From the NCBI GenBank assembly GCA_021155205.1, contig JAJNPS010000020.1:1-23062 (forward strand): a DNA stretch of 23,062 nucleotides, written 5' to 3'. Numbering within the stretch: position 1 is the stretch's first letter; every line of letters begins with the position of its first letter. This stretch comes from Rhodobacterales bacterium. GTDB lineage: Bacteria; Pseudomonadota; Alphaproteobacteria; Rhodobacterales; Rhodobacteraceae. Below are positions 1-6,784 of the stretch, piece by piece. The notes under the pieces are model-generated. The model was not told the DNA's origin. It saw only the letters and a program-made list of their open reading frames with translations, and did not search any database. A program made the translations under genes and the position numbers.

Positions 1-86
1 ATCTCCCGCCGCGTCCGGCCACTGGTCAGTGCGAGCCGCACCGCTTCACGCCGAAACTCCGGCGTCGGTCTGTTCCCGTTTCCCAT
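1..86 (-). CDS. IS3-family transposase OrfA, N-terminal fragment (partial at window edge)
   Basis: On the minus strand an ATG at 86 is preceded by GGAGGTGTTCT (87-97), a strong ribosome binding site. It opens a frame starting MGNGNRPTPEFRREAVRLAL and continuing through SGRTRREI to the window edge. This is the helix-turn-helix start of the OrfA of an IS3-type element; the catalytic DDE part would be in OrfB, outside the window. The frame is open across all 28 visible codons. Identification rests on recall of this characteristic N-terminus. Confidence 0.8.
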   Translation of the reverse strand, partial: MGNGNRPTPEFRREAVRLALTSGRTRRE

Positions 87-114
87 AGAACACCTCCTGG
101 TTCCTCAGTTGGTG

Positions 115-140
115 CTCTCCACATTTTCCGGGCAAGTCCA
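115..140 (-). repeat. IS3-type terminal repeat, copy 1
   Basis: This is the outermost 26 bases of the IS3 end, read inward (leftward) from 140. It matches 20 of 26 positions with a second copy at 3979-4004 in the same orientation. The outer 8 bases (CAAGTCCA on the plus strand) and the inner 9 (CTCTCCACA) are identical; the mismatches cluster in the middle. Confidence 0.75.
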
Positions 141-306
141 ATATGCCCATGCGGGCGACCAGCGACAGCACCTTTTCCCGGCTCGGCGGAGTGATCAGAT
201 ACTCGATGAGCTCCGGCTCAACCCCGGTATTGCGGATCAGTCCCAGCACGTCCCGCGACGTGCCGCAAGCGGGGTTATGATAGATGCGGACGGGAAAGTC
301 AGACAT
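141..306 (-). pseudogene. arsC: Glutaredoxin-type arsenate reductase ArsC, N-terminal half, truncated by IS3
   Basis: The remnant starts at the ATG at 306, with GGAGAG about 6 bases upstream, and overlaps the end of the upstream arsR (ATGTCTGA). Its 55 residues, beginning MSDFPVRIYHNPACGTSR, match the first ~50 residues of E. coli-type ArsC (about 140 aa), including the HNPACGTSR active-site loop with the catalytic Cys. After the segment VARMGI the IS3 end begins, and the frame reads on into IS sequence to a stop at 46-48. The three arginines that help bind arsenate in the family (Arg60, Arg94, Arg107 in the plasmid R773 enzyme) would all be in the missing part. The product is therefore expected to be inactive. 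The catalytic arsenate-reduction role may be taken by the fused ArsC at 830-1693. Confidence 0.9.
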
Positions 307-652
307 CTGCACTCTCCTTCGGGGCACAGCTTGCGGCGGCAAATGCAGGCGCGCAGATCTCGGGGCGCCCGCCGCAGCAATCCTGCATCAGAAAGGCGAT
401 GAGCCCCGAGAGAGCGTCAATCTCAACCGCATAGATGATCTGCCGGCCGTCGCGCCGCGAATGCACCAACCCGGCCTGCTCAAGATGCGACAGGTGGAAC
501 GACATCTTCGACGATCCCGCCTCGAGCTTGTCGCCAAGGACACCGGCAGGCAGTCCCACAGGTCCCGCCTCGACCAGCAGACGCACGATCCGCAGTCGAT
601 GCTCCTGCGACAGTGAGGCAAATGCCATCAAGGCCCTATCCTCCTGCATCAT
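299..652 (-). CDS. arsR: ArsR-family arsenic-responsive repressor
   Basis: This is a 117-residue winged-helix repressor of the ArsR/SmtB family, expected to bind the divergent ars promoter and release on As(III). The start is set at tandem ATGATG (652/649), preceded by GGAGATG; upstream in-frame codons look non-coding. The DNA-recognition region is visible at about residues 44-58 (SSKMSFHLSHLEQAGL), followed by the wing RRDGRQIIYAV. The classical ELCVCDL metal motif is absent. Instead a C-terminal cysteine group is present, Cys92-Cys93 and Cys100 (DCCGGRPEIC) plus Cys109. This resembles the C-terminal three-cysteine arsenite site described for Acidithiobacillus ferrooxidans ArsR, although the spacing differs. 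It is translationally coupled to the truncated arsC downstream. Confidence 0.93.
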   Translation of the reverse strand: MMQEDRALMAFASLSQEHRLRIVRLLVEAGPVGLPAGVLGDKLEAGSSKMSFHLSHLEQAGLVHSRRDGRQIIYAVEIDALSGLIAFLMQDCCGGRPEICAPAFAAASCAPKESADV

Positions 653-667
653 CTCAACATCTCCATT

Positions 668-681
668 AATATTGAAATATT
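668..681. promoter_or_regulatory. Candidate ArsR operator/promoter in the divergent ars intergenic region
   Basis: The intergenic stretch 653-829 is much more AT-rich at its left end than its surroundings. It contains AATATT-GA-AATATT (668-681), two copies of a palindromic hexamer, directly upstream of arsR. ArsR-family operators are usually AT-rich inverted repeats overlapping the promoter, so this is the best candidate. A second, weaker dyad, ATTCC...GGAAT (814-831), overlaps the start of the fused arsR-arsC. No clear sigma70 boxes can be assigned. The remainder of 690-829 shows nothing I can name. Confidence 0.45.
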
Positions 682-829
682 GACTAGCAATGGGTGGTGC
701 GATTCTGCAAGCCTGCAAGCGAAGCTCATGAAATCCGTCTGGAAGGGTGTCTTTGCGGCGCTGCAAGGCCACGTCACGTTTGTCATCAAAGCTTCATTGG
801 ACTGCCTCAATCGATTCCTTTATTCGGGA

Positions 830-1693
830 ATGATGGAACATAATTGCGCCGCCCATGCCTTTGCCACGCTCGGCCATCCCGGCCGTCTTGCCGTGCTTCG
901 GCTGCTGATGCGGTTCGCCCCCCGTGGCGTCCGACCGACCGAAATCGCCGAGGCATTGACGCTGAAGCAGAACACGCTGTCGCATCATCTGGCCGACCTG
1001 ACCGGCTCCGGTCTCGTGCAGGTCGAAAGACGGGGCCGGTCCCTCTTCTACTCGGCCGACCTCGACACCACCGAAGGCCTGATCGGCTACCTCGCCCTCG
1101 ATGTCGGCCGCGCCCGCCCGGACCTGCTTGGCGCCCTGCTCGCCCCCCTCCTCACTGCCCGAAAGGACACCTCCGCCATGCGCGACACCGATTTTGACGT
1201 TCTCTTCATCTGCTCGGGCAACTCCGCCCGGTCGATCTTTGCCGAGGCTTTGCTGCGCGATCTGGGAAAGGGAAAATTCCAGGCCTTTTCCGCCGGAACG
1301 CGGCCCGGCAGCGAACTCAACCCCTTTGCGCTCGAAATCCTCCGGCGCAACGGGCACGACGTGACAGGCCTGCGTGCCAAGCACCTGTCGGAGTTCCAGC
1401 AGCCCGACTCGATCGTGATGGATTTCGTCTTCACCGTCTGCGACACGGCGGCGGCAGAGGAATGCCCGCCCTGGCCGGGGCAGCCGATCACGGGCCACTG
1501 GGGCCTTGCCGACCCGGTCAAGGCTGTCGGCACCGATGCCGAAAAGGCGCTTGTCTTCGCCCAGACCTACGGGGCCCTGAAGCGCCGCATCGCCGCCTTC
1601 GTCGAACTGCCGTTCGACCAGCTGACCCGGATCGCCCTGCAGACGCAGGTGGACGGGATCGCCCATGATGTCGAGCCTGCGGCAAAGGTCTGA
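830..1693 (+). CDS. ArsR-ArsC fusion: ArsR-type regulator joined to thioredoxin-type arsenate reductase
   Basis: The 287-residue protein has an N-terminal ArsR-like winged helix (about 1-100; core TLGHPGRLAVLRLL, recognition region LKQNTLSHHLADLTGSGLV, wing RRGRSLFYSA). A linker is followed by a low-molecular-weight phosphatase fold from about residue 117. The reductase domain has the CX5R loop CSGNSARS (Cys128, Arg134) and the second and third redox cysteines in TVCDTAAAEECPPWPG (Cys204, Cys212), the pattern of thioredoxin-coupled ArsC. The ArsR part has only Cys6 and no obvious metal motif, so its inducer is unclear. The start is one of the tandem ATGs at 830/833. An internal ATG at 1178, at the domain boundary with GAAAGGA upstream, could in principle make ArsC alone. 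It is followed 4 bases later by the GAPDH gene. Confidence 0.93.
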   Translation: MMEHNCAAHAFATLGHPGRLAVLRLLMRFAPRGVRPTEIAEALTLKQNTLSHHLADLTGSGLVQVERRGRSLFYSADLDTTEGLIGYLALDVGRARPDLLGALLAPLLTARKDTSAMRDTDFDVLFICSGNSARSIFAEALLRDLGKGKFQAFSAGTRPGSELNPFALEILRRNGHDVTGLRAKHLSEFQQPDSIVMDFVFTVCDTAAAEECPPWPGQPITGHWGLADPVKAVGTDAEKALVFAQTYGALKRRIAAFVELPFDQLTRIALQTQVDGIAHDVEPAAKV

Positions 1694-1697
1694 GCCC

Positions 1698-2705
1698 ATG
1701 CCCCGCATCGCCCTGAACGGCCTTGGCCGCATTGGAAAACTCGTGCTGCGCGACCTGATCGACAGCGGAATCGGCGGCGACATCATCCTCTTGAACGACC
1801 CGGTGGGCGACGCTGCGCAGCACGCATTGTTGATGGAGTTCGACTCGGTTCATGGTCGCTGGCGGACGCCCATCGGCCACGATGCCGACGCGCTGATACT
1901 GGGCGGGCAGCGCATCCGGCTGACGCACGAGCGGACCATCGAGTCCTTGCCACTGGCGGACCTCGGCGTGGATCTGGTGATCGACTGCACCGGCGTCTTC
2001 AAGACCGGGGCCAAGGTAGCCCCCTACTACACCGCCGGGGTAAAGACGGTCATCGTCTCGGCCCCAGTCAAGGACGGCGGGGCGCTGAACCTCGTCTACG
2101 GGGTGAACCATCACCTCTATGACGGCTCGCAATCCCTCGTCACGGCCGCGTCCTGCACCACGAACTGCCTCGCGCCGGTGGTGAAGGTCATCCACGAGGC
2201 CATCGGCATCAGGCACGGCTCGATCACCACGATCCATGACGTGACGAACACCCAGACCATCGTGGACCGCCCTGCCAAGGACATGCGCCGCGCACGCTCG
2301 GCGCTCTTGAACCTGATCCCCACGACAACCGGCTCGGCCACCGCGATCACCCTGATCTACCCGGAGCTGGCAGGCCGCCTGAACGGCCATGCGATCCGCG
2401 TGCCCCTTCTGAACGCCTCGATCACAGACTGCGTGTTCGAGGTGGAGCGGGCAACGACCGTCGATGAGGTAAATGCGTTGTTCAAGGCCGCGTCCGAGGG
2501 TCCTCTGCAGGGTATCCTCGGCTACGAGACGCGGGCGCTGGTGTCGTCGGATTTCCTGAACGACCCCCGCTCCTCGATCATCGACGCGCAGTCGACGATG
2601 GTGGTCAATGGCACCCAGGTGAAGGTCTACGCCTGGTATGACAACGAATGGGGCTATGCCTGCCGCCTGGCCGACATCACCCGCATGGTGGCGGCCTCGC
2701 TGTGA
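1698..2705 (+). CDS. ArsJ-associated glyceraldehyde-3-phosphate dehydrogenase
   Basis: The 335-residue GAPDH has the NAD site NGLGRIGKLVLRD at residues 7-19, the catalytic Cys153 in ASCTTNCLAP, the partner histidine at about 180 (TTIHDVTNTQ) and the terminal YDNEWGY signature. The ATG at 1698 is chosen because it begins the Rossmann strand directly; an in-frame ATG at 1665 lies inside the upstream gene. In ars operons this enzyme uses arsenate in place of phosphate to form 1-arseno-3-phosphoglycerate, which ArsJ exports. That role is inferred here from the immediately following arsJ and the preceding arsR-arsC. A housekeeping glycolytic role is possible but less likely given the context. Confidence 0.92.
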   Translation: MPRIALNGLGRIGKLVLRDLIDSGIGGDIILLNDPVGDAAQHALLMEFDSVHGRWRTPIGHDADALILGGQRIRLTHERTIESLPLADLGVDLVIDCTGVFKTGAKVAPYYTAGVKTVIVSAPVKDGGALNLVYGVNHHLYDGSQSLVTAASCTTNCLAPVVKVIHEAIGIRHGSITTIHDVTNTQTIVDRPAKDMRRARSALLNLIPTTTGSATAITLIYPELAGRLNGHAIRVPLLNASITDCVFEVERATTVDEVNALFKAASEGPLQGILGYETRALVSSDFLNDPRSSIIDAQSTMVVNGTQVKVYAWYDNEWGYACRLADITRMVAASL

Positions 2706-2707
2706 CG

Positions 2708-3943
2708 ATGCCCAATCCGTTGCGCGCCTATGCCGCCGTCACCGCCGCCTACTGGGCGTTCATGCTGTCGGACGGGGCGCTCAGAATGCTGGTTCTGTTG
2801 CATTTCAACAGCCTCGGCTTCACGCCGATCCAGTTGGCCTGGCTGTTCCTGCTGTACGAGGTGGCCGGGATCGTCACCAACCTTGCCGCCGGGTGGCTGG
2901 CCGCACGGTTCGGGCTGGCGGCCACGCTGTACGGCGGGCTGGCGTTGCAGGTCGGTGCGCTCGTCGCCCTGGCGCAGCTCGATCCGGCCTGGACCATTCC
3001 CGCCTCGGTCGCCTTCGTCATGGCGGTGCAGGGCGTGTCGGGTGTGGCCAAGGATCTGGCCAAGATGTCCTCGAAATCAGCGGTCAAGCTGTTGGCCCCG
3101 AAAGAGGACGGCGGCTTGTTCCGCTGGGTGGCGGCTCTGACCGGATCGAAGAATGCAGTCAAGGGGTTGGGCTTCTTCCTCGGCGCGGCCCTGCTGGCGC
3201 TGGCCGGGTTTCAGGTGGCAGTCTGGGGCATGGCGGCGGTGCTGGCGGTCATCCTGATCGCCGTCGTCCTGTTTCTGCCCGCTGGCCTGCCCGGGCGGAT
3301 GAAGGCGGACGAGGCCTGGGGCGGCTGGCGGTCGCCCGACCCGCGCGTGAACCGGCTGTCGCTGGCCCGATTGTTCCTGTTCGGGGCGCGCGATGTCTGG
3401 TTCGTGGTCGGCATCCCCGTCTATTTCCAGGCGGTCCTGTCGGACGGCACAGCCGAGGGCAGGCGCGAGGCCTTTTTCCTGATCGGCAGCTTTCTTGCAC
3501 TTTGGATAATTGCCTATGGCTTTGTCCAGGGCATGGCACCTCGGCTGCTTGGCGCGTCGACGCAACCGCTGGAAGCAATCACCCGCAGCGCCATCCTCTG
3601 GGCCGGGCTGCTGGTGCCGATCCCCTTCGCGCTGGCACTCGCCGCTTGGGTCTGGGAAGACCCCTCGCCCGTCCTGTCGGCCATCCTGATCGCGGGCCTG
3701 TTACTGTTCGGCTTCGTGTTCGCGGTGAACTCGTCCGTGCATTCCTACCTCATCCTCGCCTTCGGCGATGAGAGGCAGATCACCCGCGACGTCGGCTTCT
3801 ATTACATGTCCAATGCCGCCGGGCGGCTGATTGGCACGTTCCTCTCGGGCGCGAGCTATCAGGTCGGTGGTCTGCCCCTGTGCTTGGCTACAGCGGGCGT
3901 TATGGCGGCACTCAGTTGGTGGGCGGCACGGGCGGCATCCTGA
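2708..3943 (+). CDS. arsJ: ArsJ organoarsenical (1-arseno-3-phosphoglycerate) efflux permease, MFS
   Basis: The 411-residue major-facilitator protein has about 11-12 hydrophobic segments and starts MPNPLRAYAAVTAAYW. The charged central loop LAKMSSKSAVKLLAPKEDG, followed by FRWVAALTGSKNAVKG, is characteristic of ArsJ. It sits directly after the GAPDH gene: the GAPDH stop (2703-2705) is two bases before the ATG at 2708, and a GTG at 2702 would overlap the stop. The known family exports the arsenylated glycolytic intermediate across the inner membrane, where it breaks down outside the cell. With GAPDH it forms a complete arsenate detoxification pathway that does not need reduction to arsenite. 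No ArsB or Acr3 pump is present in the window. Confidence 0.92.
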   Translation: MPNPLRAYAAVTAAYWAFMLSDGALRMLVLLHFNSLGFTPIQLAWLFLLYEVAGIVTNLAAGWLAARFGLAATLYGGLALQVGALVALAQLDPAWTIPASVAFVMAVQGVSGVAKDLAKMSSKSAVKLLAPKEDGGLFRWVAALTGSKNAVKGLGFFLGAALLALAGFQVAVWGMAAVLAVILIAVVLFLPAGLPGRMKADEAWGGWRSPDPRVNRLSLARLFLFGARDVWFVVGIPVYFQAVLSDGTAEGRREAFFLIGSFLALWIIAYGFVQGMAPRLLGASTQPLEAITRSAILWAGLLVPIPFALALAAWVWEDPSPVLSAILIAGLLLFGFVFAVNSSVHSYLILAFGDERQITRDVGFYYMSNAAGRLIGTFLSGASYQVGGLPLCLATAGVMAALSWWAARAAS

Positions 3944-3978
3944 TCTCGACAAGCGGCCGCAGGAACTCCGATCAGGCC

Positions 3979-4004
3979 CTCTCCACAAAACTCGGACAAG
4001 TCCA
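3979..4004 (-). repeat. IS3-type terminal repeat, copy 2 (orphan end)
   Basis: The gene-free gap 3944-4089 between arsJ and the GntR gene contains a 26-base sequence matching the IS3 end at 115-140 in 20 of 26 positions and in the same orientation. Read on the minus strand it begins TGGACTTGTCCGAG. No transposase coding is seen next to it. The rest of the gap shows no recognisable gene or terminator. Confidence 0.65.
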
Positions 4005-4089
4005 AAGAGCACGTTGACGGACCGCTGTGGGCTTGCCCAAAGATCGCCGATCCGCAAAGATGCGCCGAGACTGATCACAGAGGTTATGA

Positions 4090-4896
4090 GTGCCAAGAAT
4101 GCCGGGACCCGATGATGGCAAACGCCGCGCAGAAGGACTGGGCGGCGTCATCGTTGTCAGAGGTGTCCTGGGGCAAGCGGTGTCTGACCTTGGGACACGC
4201 ATTCTGGGTGGCGAATGGCTTCCCGGTGAGGGAATCCCGAAAGAGGCGGACCTCTGCACGGAAATGGGTGTCAGCCGGTCTGTCGTGCGGGAGGCATTCC
4301 GGATTCTGGGGGCCAAGGGCCTGATCCGCAGCCGCACCTCGGACGGTACGCGTGTGCAGGCGCGCAGCGAATGGCGACTTTTGGACCCCGACGTGATGAA
4401 CTGGCGCATCAAGGCGGGTGATACCAAGTCGCTTTTGCAAGACCTGCTCAAGGTACGGCTGGTGCTGGAGCCGGGGGTTATCTACACCGCGACACAGACG
4501 GCGTCTGAATCAGCGCGCAACCGCATCCGTGCAGCTTGGGCCTGGAAGGAACAGGAGTTCCGCACCCCGGACCCGAATTATGCCGACCGCCGACAGCGGT
4601 TCATCGACGCCGATCTGGAGTTTCATCGGGCCTTTCTGGCGGCAGTGGATTCCGACCTGCTGTCACAGCTCTTCGCAGTGATCGAGGCAGCGCTTGGCCT
4701 GCTTTTGGACCTGCAGATGCGCGCACGCGGCTACACGACCGAGATGATCGGCATGGAGGAAAGCCAGGAACTGCACGCCGCCGTCTTTGACGCCTTTGAA
4801 CGCCGCGACCCCGAGGCTGCGCAGGCCGCGATGCACGACCTGATCGCCCGCGCGATCAAGGATGCGAATGAAGGGTTCGCGATCCTCGACCGTTAG
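4090..4896 (+). CDS. GntR-family regulator, FadR/FCD subfamily
   Basis: The 268-residue regulator has an N-terminal GntR winged helix (about 23-92; IPKEADLCTEMGVSRSVVRE, then LGAKGLIRSRTSDGTRV). A C-terminal all-helical FCD ligand domain follows, with likely metal-ligand positions in DADLEFHRAF, ESQELH and AAMHDLI. GTG at 4090 is the preferred start because AGAGG lies six bases upstream; an in-frame ATG at 4099 is the alternative. It converges with the SDR gene, the stop codons overlapping by two bases. FCD regulators commonly sense sugar acids or other carboxylates, so control of the adjacent sugar operon through the 5704-5718 palindrome is plausible but not shown. The second GntR at 18916 is a competing candidate. 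Confidence 0.88.
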   Translation: MPRMPGPDDGKRRAEGLGGVIVVRGVLGQAVSDLGTRILGGEWLPGEGIPKEADLCTEMGVSRSVVREAFRILGAKGLIRSRTSDGTRVQARSEWRLLDPDVMNWRIKAGDTKSLLQDLLKVRLVLEPGVIYTATQTASESARNRIRAAWAWKEQEFRTPDPNYADRRQRFIDADLEFHRAFLAAVDSDLLSQLFAVIEAALGLLLDLQMRARGYTTEMIGMEESQELHAAVFDAFERRDPEAAQAAMHDLIARAIKDANEGFAILDR

Positions 4897-5678
4897 TCGC
4901 TGTCCTCATACATGCGGATGCTGATGCCGCCGTCGATCACGACGTTTTCCCCGATCATGAACCGCGCCTCGTCCGAGGCCAGCAGGACCGCAACTGACGC
5001 CACCTCGTCCGGCCGGCATAACCGGCCCGGCGGCTGGCGGGCCTCCACGCTGCGGCGGGCGGCGGCGGGATCGGGGGATTTGTCGAACACCTCCTGCGCC
5101 AAAGCCGTGTCAGTATAGCCGGGCGAAATCGCGTTGATCGAGATGCCCTGCCCCGCATACTCCAGCGCCAAGGCCCGGGTCAGCCCCAGCAGAGCATGTT
5201 TGGCAACCGGATAGGGAAACGTGCCACGCATCACCACCATCGCGTGGTTCGAGATGATGTTGATCACCGCCCCATCGCGGCGCGCGATCATGTCGGGCAG
5301 GACGGTGCGGGTGCAGGTCCACGCCCCTTCCAGATCGACGGTCATGCAGCGCGCCCAGTCTTCGCGGGTCGATTGCAGCGGTTCGCGAAAGACGTTCACG
5401 CCTGCATTGTTGACCAGAATGTCGATCGGCCCGAGCGCATCCCGTGCGGCCTGGTGCATCGTGGTGACTGATCCGGCATCCGCGATGTCGCAAGCCAGCG
5501 CGATGACCTTTTGCCCGGTTTCATGCGCAATTCCTGCTGCGGTTTCACGGGCAAGATCAGCCAGGATATCGGCCACCGCCACCGATGCCCCTTCGGCTGC
5601 AAACCGCGCTGCAATCGCGGCCCCGATGCCGCGTGCAGCCCCGGTGACGATTGCCGTCTTGCCCGAAAGTCTGGCCAT
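4893..5678 (-). CDS. Short-chain dehydrogenase/reductase, probable NAD-dependent aldose dehydrogenase
   Basis: The classical SDR is 261 residues long. It has TGAARGIG (12-19) for the dinucleotide, Asp37 at the end of the second strand (favouring NAD over NADP), NNAG (90-93), Ser143 and the YPVAK pair Tyr156/Lys160. The usual catalytic-tetrad Asn is replaced by Asp115 (VDLEG). GAGGCGGAA precedes the ATG. It is divergent from the sugar-uptake and galactonate-dehydratase operon and shares its promoter region and palindrome. This fits a first oxidation step, aldose to aldonolactone, as in D-galactose or L-arabinose dehydrogenases of this superfamily. SDR substrates cannot be read from sequence alone; oxidation of a downstream intermediate is an alternative. 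Confidence 0.85.
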   Translation of the reverse strand: MARLSGKTAIVTGAARGIGAAIAARFAAEGASVAVADILADLARETAAGIAHETGQKVIALACDIADAGSVTTMHQAARDALGPIDILVNNAGVNVFREPLQSTREDWARCMTVDLEGAWTCTRTVLPDMIARRDGAVINIISNHAMVVMRGTFPYPVAKHALLGLTRALALEYAGQGISINAISPGYTDTALAQEVFDKSPDPAAARRSVEARQPPGRLCRPDEVASVAVLLASDEARFMIGENVVIDGGISIRMYEDSD

Positions 5679-5703
5679 TTCCGCCTCGTTTCATGTCGCT
5701 TGC

Positions 5704-5718
5704 GTTTGTCTGATAAAC
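5704..5718. promoter_or_regulatory. Candidate GntR operator in the divergent SDR / sugar-ABC promoter
   Basis: GTTTGTCTGATAAAC is a 15-base palindrome with only one non-complementary pair. It matches the perfect palindrome at 12198-12212 in its core (TTTGTCTGA.AAA). It lies in the 88-base gap between the SDR start and the binding-protein start, where a regulator could control both directions. A TTGCGT (5700-5705) and TCTTAT (5721-5726) pair flanks it but has only a 15-base spacer, so promoter boxes remain uncertain. Confidence 0.65.
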
Positions 5719-5766
5719 CGTCTTATCGTTCCATGATCAAGATTCATCTGTGAGGAGGCAATGACA

Positions 5767-6729
5767 ATGCGGAAGTTACTTCTGACGACCGGTACGCTCA
5801 TCACCATCTTGGCGGCAGGTATGGCGCAGGCGCAAGACAAGCTGATCGTCGCGATCTACAAAAGTGGTACGCAGCAGTATTTCATCGACCAGGCGGCAGG
5901 TTTCACGGCGGCGGCGAAAGAGCTGGGCTATGAAGCCCGCATCATCAACGTCGAACTGGATTCGAACCTCGCGATCAGCGCGATGTCGGACGCCATCGCG
6001 TCCGGGGCCAAGGGGATTGGCATCACCGCCCCCGATCAGGCATTGGGGCCGGCATTGGCCAAGGCTGCCGCAGATGCCGGCATTCCGCTGATCGCCACCG
6101 ATGACCCCCTGATGGACGAGGCGGGCAAGCCGGTGCCCTTTGCCGGCTTTGACGGTGTGGCGATGGGCAACAAGGTCGGTGAAAAGGCGGCCGAACTGTT
6201 GACGGCATCCGGCTGGCTGTCCGGCACCGATTACGGCATCCTGTCGACCGAGGTGCAGACGCTGTCGGTCTGCAACGACCGCACCACGGCTGCAAAGGAA
6301 AAACTGGCTGCCGCAGGTGCCACGCCTGAATCCGTCAAGGTTGTGGCCTATGACGGCACCACCGATGCCGCGCTGACCGCCGCAGGTCCGGTGATCACCG
6401 CCAATCCCGGCATCAACAAATGGGTCGTGGTCGCCTGCAACGACGAGGGCGTGCTTGGCACCACCAACGCGCTGAAGAACGCAGGCATCGCACCTGCGGA
6501 CGTCATCGCCGTGGGTCTTGGCGCCTATGAAGCCTGCCGCCCGTGGAAGGAAGGGATCGAGACCGGCTTCAAGGCCGCCCTTTACCTGAGCGGCAAGGAT
6601 GTCGGCGATGCGGCCGCGCGGGCCCTGATCAACGCCATCGAAAAGGGTGAGCCGTTGCCGGAAAAGACCGTGGCCAACACCACGATCGTCGACCCGACCA
6701 CCTACGCGGACATCATGCCTTGCGGCTGA
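5767..6729 (+). CDS. AraF-like periplasmic sugar-binding protein of an ABC importer
   Basis: This is a periplasmic-binding-protein-fold lipid-free receptor of about 320 residues. The ATG at 5767 is preferred over 5761 because GAGGAGG (5752-5758) is eight bases from it but only two from the first ATG. A signal peptide, MRKLLLTTGTLITILAAG, is probably cleaved after AQA. The body resembles E. coli L-arabinose-binding AraF in order and wording: SGAKGIGITAPDQALGPAL, PLIATDDPLMDEAGKP, MGNKVGE, then KWVVVACNDEGVLGTTNAL. AraF also binds D-galactose and D-fucose, so the sugar is not fixed by homology; the galactonate dehydratase in the same operon favours a galactose-type aldose. It is first in its operon and followed by a hairpin. 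Confidence 0.88.
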   Translation: MRKLLLTTGTLITILAAGMAQAQDKLIVAIYKSGTQQYFIDQAAGFTAAAKELGYEARIINVELDSNLAISAMSDAIASGAKGIGITAPDQALGPALAKAAADAGIPLIATDDPLMDEAGKPVPFAGFDGVAMGNKVGEKAAELLTASGWLSGTDYGILSTEVQTLSVCNDRTTAAKEKLAAAGATPESVKVVAYDGTTDAALTAAGPVITANPGINKWVVVACNDEGVLGTTNALKNAGIAPADVIAVGLGAYEACRPWKEGIETGFKAALYLSGKDVGDAAARALINAIEKGEPLPEKTVANTTIVDPTTYADIMPCG

Positions 6730-6744
6730 GTTTCCTCCCAACCG

Positions 6745-6772
6745 GGCGGGCCTGTCATGGGCCCGCCTTTTT
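6745..6772 (+). terminator. Terminator-like hairpin (attenuator) after the sugar-binding-protein gene
   Basis: GGCGGGCC (6745-6752) pairs perfectly with GGCCCGCC (6760-6767) around a 7-base loop, followed by TTTTT. It sits between the binding protein and the ATPase gene of the same operon. Partial termination here would leave binding protein in excess over the membrane complex, as is common for ABC importers. Confidence 0.8.
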
Positions 6773-6784
6773 CACGGGCGCTTG

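Larger units (their letters stand above)
1..140 (-). mobile_element. IS3-family insertion sequence, one end only (runs off left edge)
   Basis: The end of an IS lies at about 140 and its body extends left out of the window. Read on the minus strand it begins TGGACTTGCCCGG, the TG start typical of IS3-family ends. About 55 bases further in are a ribosome binding site and the start of an orfA-type transposase gene. The element interrupts a glutaredoxin-type arsC exactly where that reading frame stops resembling the family. The exact terminal base and any target duplication cannot be fixed because the other end is outside the window. Confidence 0.82.

Noticed and set aside
1178..1693. Separate arsC gene instead of a fusion
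   Set aside because: The frame is continuous with the ArsR domain with no stop between them, so one fused protein is the primary reading; internal initiation is noted only as a possibility.
1698..2705. Central glycolytic gap gene
   Set aside because: Position directly between the arsR-arsC fusion and arsJ makes the arsenic-specific role much more likely.
4150..4200. TGTCTGACC inside the GntR gene as another operator copy
   Set aside because: It lacks the second half-site and lies within coding sequence; treated as chance.
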